Source: Candidatus Amarobacillus elongatus
GTDB lineage: Bacteria; Chloroflexota; Dehalococcoidia; Tepidiformales; Tepidiformaceae
Length of the DNA: 64,000 nucleotides
NCBI GenBank assembly: GCA_016703545.1
Contig: JADJBX010000009.1
Location: 60,282-124,281, forward strand
Direction: 5' to 3'
Shown: one piece after another, positions 45,914 through 53,405 of the stretch
Layout: every line of letters starts with the position of its first letter
How positions within the stretch are numbered: position 1 is the stretch's first letter
Notes under the pieces: generated by a model
What the model saw: the letters and a program-made list of their open reading frames with translations, nothing else
Database searches by the model: none
Told to the model about the DNA's origin: nothing
Translations under genes and position numbers: made by a program

Positions 45914-47143
45914 ATGTCCCGACCCCTCGAAGGCATCACCGTTCTCGACTGCAGTTGGGTGCTCAGTGGGCCCTACGCGTCCATGGTCCTCGCCGACCTT
46001 GGCGCCGAGGTCATCAAGGTCGAGCGTCCCCCCTGGGGCGACATCGCGCGCACGACGACCCCCTACCAGAACGGCTTCAGCGGCTACTTCTTCAGCATCA
46101 ACCGGGGCAAGAAGTCCATTTCCATCGACTTCCGCCAGGAAGAGGGCCGGGAGCTTTTCCGGCGGCTCTCGGAGAAGGCCGACGTGGTCCTCGAGAACTT
46201 CACCCCCGGGACGATGGACCGCCTCGGCGTCGGCTACGAGACGCTGAAGGAGCGCAACCCCGGCCTCATCTTCTGCAGCATCTCCGGCTTTGGGCAGACC
46301 GGGCCCTACCGGGACCGCCCGGCCCTCGACATCGTCGTGCAGGGGATGGGCGGGGTGCTTTCCATAACCGGCGAAAAGGGCGGCCCCCCGGTCCGGCCGG
46401 GCGCCTCGTATGGCGACCTCACCGCCGGGCTGTATGCCACCATCGGCATCCTTTCGGCGCTGCACGAACGGGACCGCAGCGGCCTCGGGCAGGCCATCGA
46501 CCTCTCGATGCTCGATTGTCAGGTCGCGGTGCTCGAAAACGCGTACATGCGCTACAGCGTCACCGGGAAGGCGCCGGAGCCGCTCGGCACGCGCCATCCC
46601 AGCGCTACGCCGTTCCAGGCGTTCCCCACGTCCGATGGCTACCTCGTCGTCGCGCTCGGCTTCGGCGAGGAGAACCACTGGTCGCTCTTCTGCGGCCTGC
46701 TCGGGCTGCCCGAGCTAATGGACGACGCTCGCTTCGGCACGAGCCCCCGGCGCACCGCCAACCACGCCGTCCTCGAGCCGATCCTCATCGAGGCGTTCCG
46801 CCGCCGGACCACGGCCGAATGGATCGACGACATGCTCGCTGTCGGTATCCCGTGCGGGCCCGTGAACACCATCGCCGACGTCGCGGCGGACCCGCAGATC
46901 GCCCACCGCGAGATGCTCCGGGACGTGACGCACCCCACCGCGGGCACCATCCGCATCGCCAACACGCCGTTGCGCATGTCCCGCAGCGAATCCGGCATCA
47001 AGGGCCCGCCGCCGGACTTCGGCGCGGACACCATCGCCGTCCTGCGCGAGCTGCTGGGGCTCTCCGAAGCGGACATCGAGGGGCTGCGCGAGCGCGGTGT
47101 CGTCGCGACCGAGGGTGGCCCGGACGTCTCCCAGATCAGCTAG
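45914..47143 (+). CDS. Family III CaiB/BaiF CoA-transferase
   Basis: A 409-residue single-domain enzyme. LEGITVLDCSWVLSGPYASM, LADLGAEVIKVERPPWGD, and NRGKKSISIDFRQEEGRELF begin the fold; FGQTGPYRDRPALD follows. The catalytic Asp is in ASYGDLTAGLYA (D168). C-terminal GIPCGPVNTIADV and DPQIAHREML are standard. AAGGAGG lies five bases before ATG 45914. It is one of the best-conserved members here, close to the formyl-CoA-transferase/CaiB consensus, though the substrate cannot be named. The last four bases overlap the end of the opposing adenylyltransferase gene. Confidence 0.93.
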   Translation: MSRPLEGITVLDCSWVLSGPYASMVLADLGAEVIKVERPPWGDIARTTTPYQNGFSGYFFSINRGKKSISIDFRQEEGRELFRRLSEKADVVLENFTPGTMDRLGVGYETLKERNPGLIFCSISGFGQTGPYRDRPALDIVVQGMGGVLSITGEKGGPPVRPGASYGDLTAGLYATIGILSALHERDRSGLGQAIDLSMLDCQVAVLENAYMRYSVTGKAPEPLGTRHPSATPFQAFPTSDGYLVVALGFGEENHWSLFCGLLGLPELMDDARFGTSPRRTANHAVLEPILIEAFRRRTTAEWIDDMLAVGIPCGPVNTIADVAADPQIAHREMLRDVTHPTAGTIRIANTPLRMSRSESGIKGPPPDFGADTIAVLRELLGLSEADIEGLRERGVVATEGGPDVSQIS

Positions 47144-47859
47144 CGCGAATCGCCGCCCATGCCGTACAGGCCATGCCGTGCGATGTAGGCGGCGACGGCG
47201 GGCGGTACGGCCGGTGGCACTTCGCCGCGCTCGGCGTGTTCCCGCGCCTGCGTCGACGAGAGCGACGCCGGGTGATCGTCGAGTTCGCGCACGATGATGC
47301 CGTGGGCGTAGGGGCGCACTTCCGCCGTGTCCACAAACGCCGCCACAGCGTCCACCGTGGCCTGCGCGCGGTTCGTCACGATCAACCGGTGGTGTTCGAA
47401 CAGCCGTCCGAGCACGGTTTCGATGTCGTCGTAGTACCGCCGGTCGAAGATGCGAACGAGGGTGTCGAAACCCGCCACGAAGTCGAAGCCGGCCCCGGGA
47501 TAGATGACCCGCAGGGCCTCGGCCTGGTCGACGAAGCGCGCTGCATTGCTGGCCAGCACGGCCACTCCGCCCGGCTCCGCCTCCCCCAGCGCGAGGAGCA
47601 TCCCCACGCGGTGCGACAGGGGTGCGCCGAAGAGCGACTTATCCACGTTGTTCGTGGTCAGCATGGCAGCGACGCCCGTCACCCCTTCAACGGACGCCGC
47701 CAGTTCGAGCAGGCTGACGTGTGCGTGCGTGGGCGGGTTGAATGCCGAGGAAAGTACCGCGACGCGGCCTGTGAACGGCGCCCCCTGGTCGAAGCGGGTG
47801 ACGGTCCACCCCGGCGATTCGTGAACGGTGGCAAGGCGGACGGCGATCTCGGCGATCAT
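47140..47859 (-). CDS. Nicotinate-nucleotide adenylyltransferase-like protein
   Basis: A 239-residue nucleotidyltransferase of the NadD/HIGH superfamily: AVLSSAFNPPTHAHVSLLE carries the F-x-P-x-H-x-H nucleotide site, and the late LSSTQAREHAERG matches the second (ISSTxIR) motif. GAGFDFVAGFDTLVRIFDRRYY corresponds to the GxD region. Compared with NadD it has a longer N-terminus, and the second motif is Gln-Ala-Arg instead of Ile/Val-Arg. The true NAD enzyme may be elsewhere. It could be NadD or a related adenylyl/cytidylyl transferase. Start ATG 47859 is chosen because the sequence upstream is overlapped by other signals. Confidence 0.75.
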   Translation of the reverse strand: MIAEIAVRLATVHESPGWTVTRFDQGAPFTGRVAVLSSAFNPPTHAHVSLLELAASVEGVTGVAAMLTTNNVDKSLFGAPLSHRVGMLLALGEAEPGGVAVLASNAARFVDQAEALRVIYPGAGFDFVAGFDTLVRIFDRRYYDDIETVLGRLFEHHRLIVTNRAQATVDAVAAFVDTAEVRPYAHGIIVRELDDHPASLSSTQAREHAERGEVPPAVPPAVAAYIARHGLYGMGGDSR

Positions 47860-47882
47860 CTGCCGCAATCCTAGCGCGCGCG

Positions 47883-48080
47883 TCAGCTGTTTCGCTGCTC
47901 GCACCAGCCGAAGTCGACGTTCGAAAGGACGTCGGCGGGCAGGAACTCCCGCAGAATCCGCCGGCACTGGTGCGCGCTCGCCTCGAGGTTGTGCGTCACG
48001 AACGCCCACTCCGGCTGCGGCGTTCCTTCGAACACCGGCACGAGACGCCGTGCCCCCGGGTTATAGAAGATTCCACTCAT
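47883..48080 (-). CDS. Small 65-residue hypothetical protein
   Basis: No family recognised. The product is short, soluble and acidic-basic mixed, with one aromatic-rich stretch (PQPEWAFVTHNLEAS) and two Cys. It lies upstream of the adenylyltransferase gene on the same strand (23-base gap) and divergent from the AarF kinase, with 226 bases between. The residue composition is protein-like (not Arg/Ala-rich as in shadow frames), which is the main support. I see no gene in 48081-48306; TACGCT at 48281-48286 may be the -10 box of the kinase gene. Confidence 0.5.
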   Translation of the reverse strand: MSGIFYNPGARRLVPVFEGTPQPEWAFVTHNLEASAHQCRRILREFLPADVLSNVDFGWCEQRNS

Positions 48081-48306
48081 GGCTATTGCCCCTCCCCACA
48101 GGTTCCCTCCATCTCATTATCGGAGCGGGATCCCGAGAGGGAAGAGATGGATTCAGACGGATTTGATATGCCGCCGGGATGGTGCCATCGAGGCACGCTA
48201 TGGTTGCGCCGCCCACCACGCATTCGCAGGTTCAATCGCCGCCGCCGGTCCCCCTGACACTCCCGGTACGACCCGCGCGATACGCTGCTCCTATGGGAGA
48301 CCGGTA

Positions 48307-49668
48307 ATGGGGAACGAAAGGCGCGTCCTCGGCGGCGGGCGCCTCGAGCGCTCGGTACGGCCCGCGGGCCTCGCCGGGCGGGCTGCCGTGCGCTGGGCGG
48401 GTACCTACCTCGCCTTCGGGGATGCCCGGCGCCGCAAGCGCGAGCAGTTCGTCCTTCGCACAGCCGAGGACGTGACGCGCACCATGGGCGATATGAAGGG
48501 CGCGGTCATGAAGGTCGGGCAGGTCCTTTCCATGATGACCGGCGTCCTTCCCGACGAGATGGCCGGCCAGCTGGCGACGCTGCAATCGAACGCGCCGCCC
48601 ATGGCGTTCGAACTGGTCGAGCAAGTGTTCCACGACGAGTTCGGGTTGCCCCCGCGGAAGGTCTTCCGGCGCTTCGAACACGAGCCGTTCGCCGCCGCGT
48701 CCATCGGCCAGGTCCACCGCGCCGTGCTGGACGATGGACGCAAGGTCGCCGTGAAGGTGCAGTACCCCGGTGTCGCCGACGCGATTGAGCACGACCTCGC
48801 GAACGTCGGTCTGATGCTCTCCATGGCCGGGCTCGTCGCTCGCGGGCTCGACGTGAGCACGATCGTGAACGACCTCAAGGACGGCATCCGCGCGGAGCTC
48901 GATTACCTGCGCGAGGCCGCCAACCAGCAGCGGTTCGCGGAACTTTTCGACGGCCACGGGTTCGTGCGCGTGCCGAAGGTCCACCCGGAACTCACGACCC
49001 GCCACGTGATCGTGCAGGAGTTCATCGAAGGGCGCCCCTTCCGCGACGCGTTCGCCCTCCCGCAGGCCGAGCGGAACCGGGTCGCGGAGATGATCTACCG
49101 CTTCTGCTTTGGCGGTATCTACCGGCACGGCCTCTTCAACGGTGACCCTCACCCGGGGAACTACCTGCTCACGCCCGAGGGCGGCGTCGCCTTCGTGGAC
49201 TATGGTTGCGTGACGGAGTTCCCGCCGGACGTGGTCGCGAAATTCGGCCGCATCATCGACGCGTTGCTCGACCGCGACATCGAACGGTGGCGCGCCGCGA
49301 CCGAGGCGATCGGGATCCTGTTGCCCAACGCGCCCTTCACGACGGCCGAACTCTACGACCACATGCACTGGTACTGGGCGCCGATCCTGGAGGACGACGT
49401 CACGTTCACCCCGGAGCTCGCCGCCGAGATGATCCGTCGCAACACGCAGACCACGGGACAGGGCGGCGCCGTGAACAGGCACTGCAACGTCCCCGAGGGG
49501 ATGGTGTTCCTGACGCGCATCAACTTCGGGCTCGCGGGGTTGATGGCGAACCTGCGAGCGCACGGTCCGTGGCGGGGCATCATCGCCGAGTACGTTCGCG
49601 AATTGCCCCCCTCGACCGACCTCGGCCGTCTCTCGGCCGCGACCACCCGCGTCGGCTCCCCGATCTAG
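48307..49668 (+). CDS. ABC1/AarF/UbiB family atypical kinase
   Basis: A 453-residue protein kinase-like protein. The KxGQ motif is KVGQ (residues 69-72) and the Ala-rich nucleotide loop AAASIGQVH stands in place of the usual Gly-rich loop. Catalytic NGDPHPGNY and the metal-binding FVDYGCVTEF follow. No C-terminal membrane helices are evident, so it is nearer the short bacterial AarF type. In other bacteria such proteins support quinone synthesis or lipid homeostasis by ATPase activity. No ubiquinone or menaquinone gene is adjacent. ATG 48307 lacks a strong ribosome-binding site. Confidence 0.9.
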   Translation: MGNERRVLGGGRLERSVRPAGLAGRAAVRWAGTYLAFGDARRRKREQFVLRTAEDVTRTMGDMKGAVMKVGQVLSMMTGVLPDEMAGQLATLQSNAPPMAFELVEQVFHDEFGLPPRKVFRRFEHEPFAAASIGQVHRAVLDDGRKVAVKVQYPGVADAIEHDLANVGLMLSMAGLVARGLDVSTIVNDLKDGIRAELDYLREAANQQRFAELFDGHGFVRVPKVHPELTTRHVIVQEFIEGRPFRDAFALPQAERNRVAEMIYRFCFGGIYRHGLFNGDPHPGNYLLTPEGGVAFVDYGCVTEFPPDVVAKFGRIIDALLDRDIERWRAATEAIGILLPNAPFTTAELYDHMHWYWAPILEDDVTFTPELAAEMIRRNTQTTGQGGAVNRHCNVPEGMVFLTRINFGLAGLMANLRAHGPWRGIIAEYVRELPPSTDLGRLSAATTRVGSPI

Positions 49669-49769
49669 TACGGGTGATCGCCGGGTTTGCTGCGGATTCG
49701 ACCAGAAGTTCGCGGTTAACCCGGCCCTTGCTCTCGCCCGGCCTCGGCGATCCGACGATCACGGGGATG

Positions 49770-50101
49770 AATGTGCTCCGGCAGAGGTTCGTCGCCGCCG
49801 CTCACGCCGACTTCGGCATGCTCTTGCTGGGAGCGTGCACGCTCGCTGGCCGCGTTTGCCGCTGCCATCTTCATCGCGCCGGCGGATTCCACGCGGCGGC
49901 CGGCTGCGCATGGAGGACGCGCTCAACCGTGGCATCGCCGAGGGCAACGTCCACCCATCCGTGGATGCGCGCACGACAAGCCAGCTGGTGATGGCGGCGC
50001 TCCGCGGTTCCGCCTACCAGTGGTTGCTCGACGGCAGCTTCGACTTCGATGGCACACTGCGCGCCCTGGAAATGCACATCGAGCGCACCCTGCGCGTGTG
50101 A
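49770..50101 (+). pseudogene. TetR regulator remnant (C-terminal part, frame broken)
   Basis: The last 63 codons read cleanly as a TetR C-terminal domain: EDALNRGIAEGNVHPSVDA, then TTSQLVMAALRGSAYQWLLDG, then FDFDGTLRALEMHIE. Upstream, pieces that would fit the same protein are in other frames (NVLRQRFVAAAHADFGMLLL near 49770-49830, SLAAFAAAIFIAPADS near 49845-49890). The N-terminal helix-turn-helix is not recognisable. So this is either a decayed gene or a run of indel errors. The stretch 49669-49769 contains nothing else I can support. Confidence 0.6.
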
Positions 50102-50149
50102 GAAACGGGGTTTCGCACGCGAACACGCGAAACCACGTATCCTTGGCCG

Positions 50150-50463
50150 ATGATGGCGCAACGCAGCCCCCCGCAGGACCAAGGCCGACGTCGTGTACGA
50201 AGCGCTGCAGTCGGCGATCTCGCGGGCCGGATGGAGCCGGGCAGCACCTCCGGCAGGAGGACATCGCCGCACGCTGGGGGTCTCGCAGACCCCCGTGCGG
50301 AGGCGTTCCGCCGGCTCGAACTGAGGTCCCGTCGAGCACCCCAACAGGGCGTCGTCGTTCGCGGGCTGCCATGGGCGCCGCCTCCGCCACCCATGGAGGC
50401 GATCGTGCGCCGCTGGGACGAGCTCATCCATGACCCGGAGTCCATCCCCGGGAGTGACTTCCC
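50150..50463 (+). pseudogene. GntR regulator remnant, frame broken at least twice
   Basis: Fragments of a GntR DNA-binding domain can be pieced together over three frames: TKADVVYEALQSAIS, then GQHLRQEDIAARWG, then EAFRRLE, then VVVRG. Their order and spacing are those of one wHTH domain (helix, wing, 'SQTPVREAFRRLE' type motif). A short open piece (EAIVRRWDELIHDPESIPG) follows and ends at 50467. No effector domain remains. Lying directly beside the broken TetR gene, it marks a low-quality or decaying stretch. Confidence 0.55.
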
Positions 50464-50466
50464 CTG

Positions 50467-51477
50467 ATGCGCTGGCCGGTGCTGTTCGCCGCGGCGGCCG
50501 TTCTGACCGCCGCCGCCGCGTGCGGCGGCTCCATCGAGCGGCCCGCCGCATCTGAGGCGCCGTCTGGCTCCGCCACCGCGATGGCCGCTGCGACCTCCGT
50601 CCCTGCCACGCCCGATGCCACGGCGACTCCCCGGTTCGTGACCCAGGATGGGCCGCTGACGTTCCGCGTGTGCTCCACCGTGCCGTGGACGCGCCCGCCC
50701 CTGGCCGCCATGCGGGAGGTGTTTGCCGACCCGCGATTCGGTGGGCCACCGCGGCCCGCGCCGGAGCTGCTGTCGTCGTACTTCGCGCCGGTGCTGCGCC
50801 TGGACCCGGCGACGGAAGCCGCCAACGCGGCCGCGCTCCGCCTCGGCGGCCTCGATTTCGCGGCCGCAACGCCCGCCGGCGCGGCGTGCCCGGACTACGC
50901 TGAAGCCGCCCAGCTGTTGTTCGACCGCCTTGCCCTCATCGACGCCGAACCCGTCGCGATGCGGCGCGACGGCGGGCGCGTGACGGTAACCGTGCGGTCC
51001 GCCCCGGGCACGGCCCGCGACGTGGTTTACCCGGATCCGCCATTGCCGCACGAAGGTTCTCGCGGCCGGGCCGATACCCTGTTCCGGTCGCAGGAGCTCG
51101 TGGTCATCGACCTCGCCGGGCGCGTGATCGCGGAGGAGCGCGTCGGCCGGCGCGTGGGCTACGACGCCAACGGCACCCTGCGCTTCGCCGTCACCGACCT
51201 TCAGCGCGAACCCGCGCTCACCTTCACCGTCGCCGGGAAGCCGCTGGAGGTCGTTGGCTACACCGTCGCGGGCCGCTTCGAGCCCGGCACTGTCCGGCTG
51301 CTCGACGCGAACGGCCGGGACGTCCCCTTCGCGTCCGCCGGCAGCGCGCCAGCGGGGTGGGATGAGGTGCTGCGCGCGACGCTCGCTCCCGGGACCTACA
51401 CCGTTACCGGCATCAACAAGGAGCCGGCCCGTGGAGGCGGGGTACTGGTCCTGCCCGCCTCCACGCCGCTGCCGTGA
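50467..51477 (+). CDS. Exported lipoprotein, unknown function
   Basis: A 336-residue protein with a lipoprotein signal (FAAAAVLTAAAAC) and a Ser/Ala/Thr/Pro linker to about residue 60. The body is soluble and beta-rich at the C-terminal end (FEPGTVRLLDANGRDVPFAS, then LAPGTYTVTGINKEP), suggesting an Ig-like or carbohydrate-binding-like terminal domain. No catalytic motif is seen. ATG 50467 shares its first base with the upstream broken frame. It is convergent with the SDR gene, four bases away. Confidence 0.75.
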   Translation: MRWPVLFAAAAVLTAAAACGGSIERPAASEAPSGSATAMAAATSVPATPDATATPRFVTQDGPLTFRVCSTVPWTRPPLAAMREVFADPRFGGPPRPAPELLSSYFAPVLRLDPATEAANAAALRLGGLDFAAATPAGAACPDYAEAAQLLFDRLALIDAEPVAMRRDGGRVTVTVRSAPGTARDVVYPDPPLPHEGSRGRADTLFRSQELVVIDLAGRVIAEERVGRRVGYDANGTLRFAVTDLQREPALTFTVAGKPLEVVGYTVAGRFEPGTVRLLDANGRDVPFASAGSAPAGWDEVLRATLAPGTYTVTGINKEPARGGGVLVLPASTPLP

Positions 51478-51481
51478 GCCG

Positions 51482-52264
51482 TTAGAGGCCCTTCTCCCGG
51501 CACAGGTCCTCGTCGAAGAGGATGTGGCCGGTGAATTCCGGTCCCTGCTCGCAGATCCAGCGTGTGCCCTTCGCCATGGCGTCGGCGCGTTCGAACTCGA
51601 GCGTCGGTTTCTGCGGGTCGTTCTCGGCGAAGAGGTTCCCGGCGTCTTGATCCGGCCCTGGGGCGAGCACGTTCACCGAGATGTTGGCGCTCTGCAGCTC
51701 CATCGCCAACGACTGCGAGAGAGCCGCTTGCAGCCCGGCCTTCACCATCCCGTAGAACGGCCCTCCGGCGCGCGGGTTGTCGTAGGGACCGGGCCCCGGG
51801 AACACGCCCGCCCGCGACGATACGTTGATAATGTGACCACCGCCCGCCGCGCGCAGGTGGGGCAGTGCTTCGCGGATGAGGAGGATCGGTCCGCGCAGGT
51901 CCACCTGCCAGATGAGGTCGATGTGCCGCGGCTGAATGCTTTCGATGCTGCCCGGGACGAGGATCGCGGCGTTGTTCACGATGATGTCGACGCGCCCGAA
52001 CAGTTCGACCGTCTTCGCCACCCCGGCGGCAATCGACTCCGGGTCGCGCATGTCCATGTAGATGCCGGCGGCCTGGCCGCCTTCGTCCTTGATCGCCTGT
52101 GCCACCGAGTGGATGGTCCCCGGCAGCCGCTTGTCCTTGACCTCCTCGCTCCGGGCCGCGACCGCGACGGCGGCTCCCGCGCGGCCGAGTTCGAGGGAGA
52201 CGTACTCACCGATGCCGCGTGACGCACCGGTGACGAGTGCTACCTTGCCTTCGAGTGTCTTCAT
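51482..52264 (-). CDS. Short-chain dehydrogenase/reductase (SDR)
   Basis: A 260-residue NAD(P)-dependent oxidoreductase. The cofactor motif is TGASRGIG (residues 12-19), NNAA is at about 97-100, the catalytic Ser in NVSS (S150), and the YxxxK pair is Y171/K175 (YGMVKAG). I start at ATG 52264 (MKTLEGKVALVTG). The C-terminal end (DQDAGNLFAENDPQKPTLEFERAD) is atypical of 3-oxoacyl-ACP reductases, so the substrate is open; hydroxyacyl-CoA or an alcohol is possible given the CoA-centred neighbourhood. Confidence 0.9.
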   Translation of the reverse strand: MKTLEGKVALVTGASRGIGEYVSLELGRAGAAVAVAARSEEVKDKRLPGTIHSVAQAIKDEGGQAAGIYMDMRDPESIAAGVAKTVELFGRVDIIVNNAAILVPGSIESIQPRHIDLIWQVDLRGPILLIREALPHLRAAGGGHIINVSSRAGVFPGPGPYDNPRAGGPFYGMVKAGLQAALSQSLAMELQSANISVNVLAPGPDQDAGNLFAENDPQKPTLEFERADAMAKGTRWICEQGPEFTGHILFDEDLCREKGL

Positions 52265-52366
52265 GCCCGCGCATTCTACGCACTGGCACGCGGGCGGGGC
52301 CGGATGGCCGCGCACTGTCACCCGCATGGCTCTCCGGGACTCCCGCGAGGGACCGATGCTCATGAC

Positions 52367-52971
52367 ATGGATCCAGTCGGTGGCGAGCAACGGGTGAGCA
52401 TCGTTCGGCACATTGAAGGCGGTCCCGTGCGCGTGGCCGCCGTGCCGTCAGGCGGGGCGGCGGAGCACGAGATCGCCCTCCGGGTTCAGGCCGAGGAGCC
52501 TGTTGTGTGCTGGCATCCAGGTGATGCCGTCTTCCCGTTCGCCGGGCACGAAGACCGCGACGAGGTCGCACTCGCGGAATACGACCGCCCACAGGGGTGG
52601 CCACCTGTTTCCGGATTCTCACCTCCTGGGTGCCGGTGAACCGCCGGTCGTTCCGGCGCTACCGCATCGAACTCCCGGCGCGGTTGCGCGGGGAGCGGCG
52701 AGAGCGCGGCGACGGTGCGCGATGTCTCGATGTCCGGGATGCGCGCGCGGACGCCCGGGTACGTCGCCGGGGGAAACCTGGACGTCTGCCCGTCGGCGCG
52801 GGCATTTCGATGGCGGTGCCGTGCGACGCTCGCCGCGACGCCGGTGCCAGAGGGATGGAGTTGCGGCTGCGGTCACGCGACGTCTCGGCCCAGAGCCTCG
52901 TGCTCCTGTCGGCCATTCTCGCGCAGCTGCACGCGCTGGAGACGCATCGGCCCGCGACGCTCGCGGCCTGA
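52367..52971 (+). pseudogene. PilZ-domain protein (YcgR-like), frame broken
   Basis: A c-di-GMP-binding PilZ protein can be read across frames. The N-terminal beta domain runs from ATG 52367 (VSIVRHIEGGPVRVAAVPSG) to about 52590. A shift at the G run 52594-52597 leads into VNRRSFRRYRIELPARLRG, which holds the RxxxR c-di-GMP motif. Another shift leads to RDVSMSGMRA, the D-x-S-x-x-G motif. A further shift returns to the frame ending LQ-type helix LLSAILAQLHALETHR and stop at 52971. All key motifs exist, so the gene was or is functional. It ends two bases before the stop of the opposing gene. Confidence 0.65.
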
Positions 52972-52973
52972 CC

Positions 52974-53311
52974 TCAGGGGTTGGTAATGCCCCCGATGAT
53001 GTCGCCCACGGCGTCGGCGACGCCGCCTGCCGCGGATGCGAAGGCGCCCAGGTCGATATTGCCCGCTTTCGCCGCGACCTCGGCGACGTCTGCCGCCGCG
53101 GTACGCAGGACGCAACGCGCTCGCGCCGTTCAGGGACTGCCGTCGAAAGGCCACCCGCGGCCTTCGCCGCAGTGGCGGCGGCATCCGCTGCCACGCCCAA
53201 TACCCTCGAGAGCGTCTCGCCATCGATCGTCCCGGCCGCCAGCCCGTCGATCGCGGCCTCGAACCCGCCCTGCCGGCGGTCGCTATGCTGCTGTCCTGTT
53301 TGCTCGTTCAT
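52974..53311 (-). pseudogene. Small Ala-rich hypothetical protein, one frameshift
   Basis: About 112 codons. The first frame from ATG 53311 reads MNEQTGQQHSDRRQGG, then AAIDGLAAGTIDGETLSRVL and an Ala-rich helix. Near 53108 one base seems missing (GCGTCC-TGC for GCG-TCC-CTG-C). The next frame continues LRTAAADVAEVAAKAGNIDL, then GGVADAVGDIIGGITNP and stop at 52976-52974. The product would be a helical, Ala/Gly-rich protein with a weakly hydrophobic end. No family recognised. The natural ending and the continuous helical pattern across the break are the support. Confidence 0.5.
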
Positions 53312-53405
53312 GCCTGGCCCTCGAACTCGCGGACGCCACGACGCGCGCCGGTCCCCGCATGCTTGCGAGTGGCCGCGCGCGCGTCTGTGAGGTGGGTCAC
53401 GGAAG

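Noticed and set aside
43739..46678. 979-codon frame that would extend Ffh at its N-terminus
   Set aside because: The part before ATG 45058 is antisense to queE and a CoA-transferase; Ffh has its normal start at 45058.
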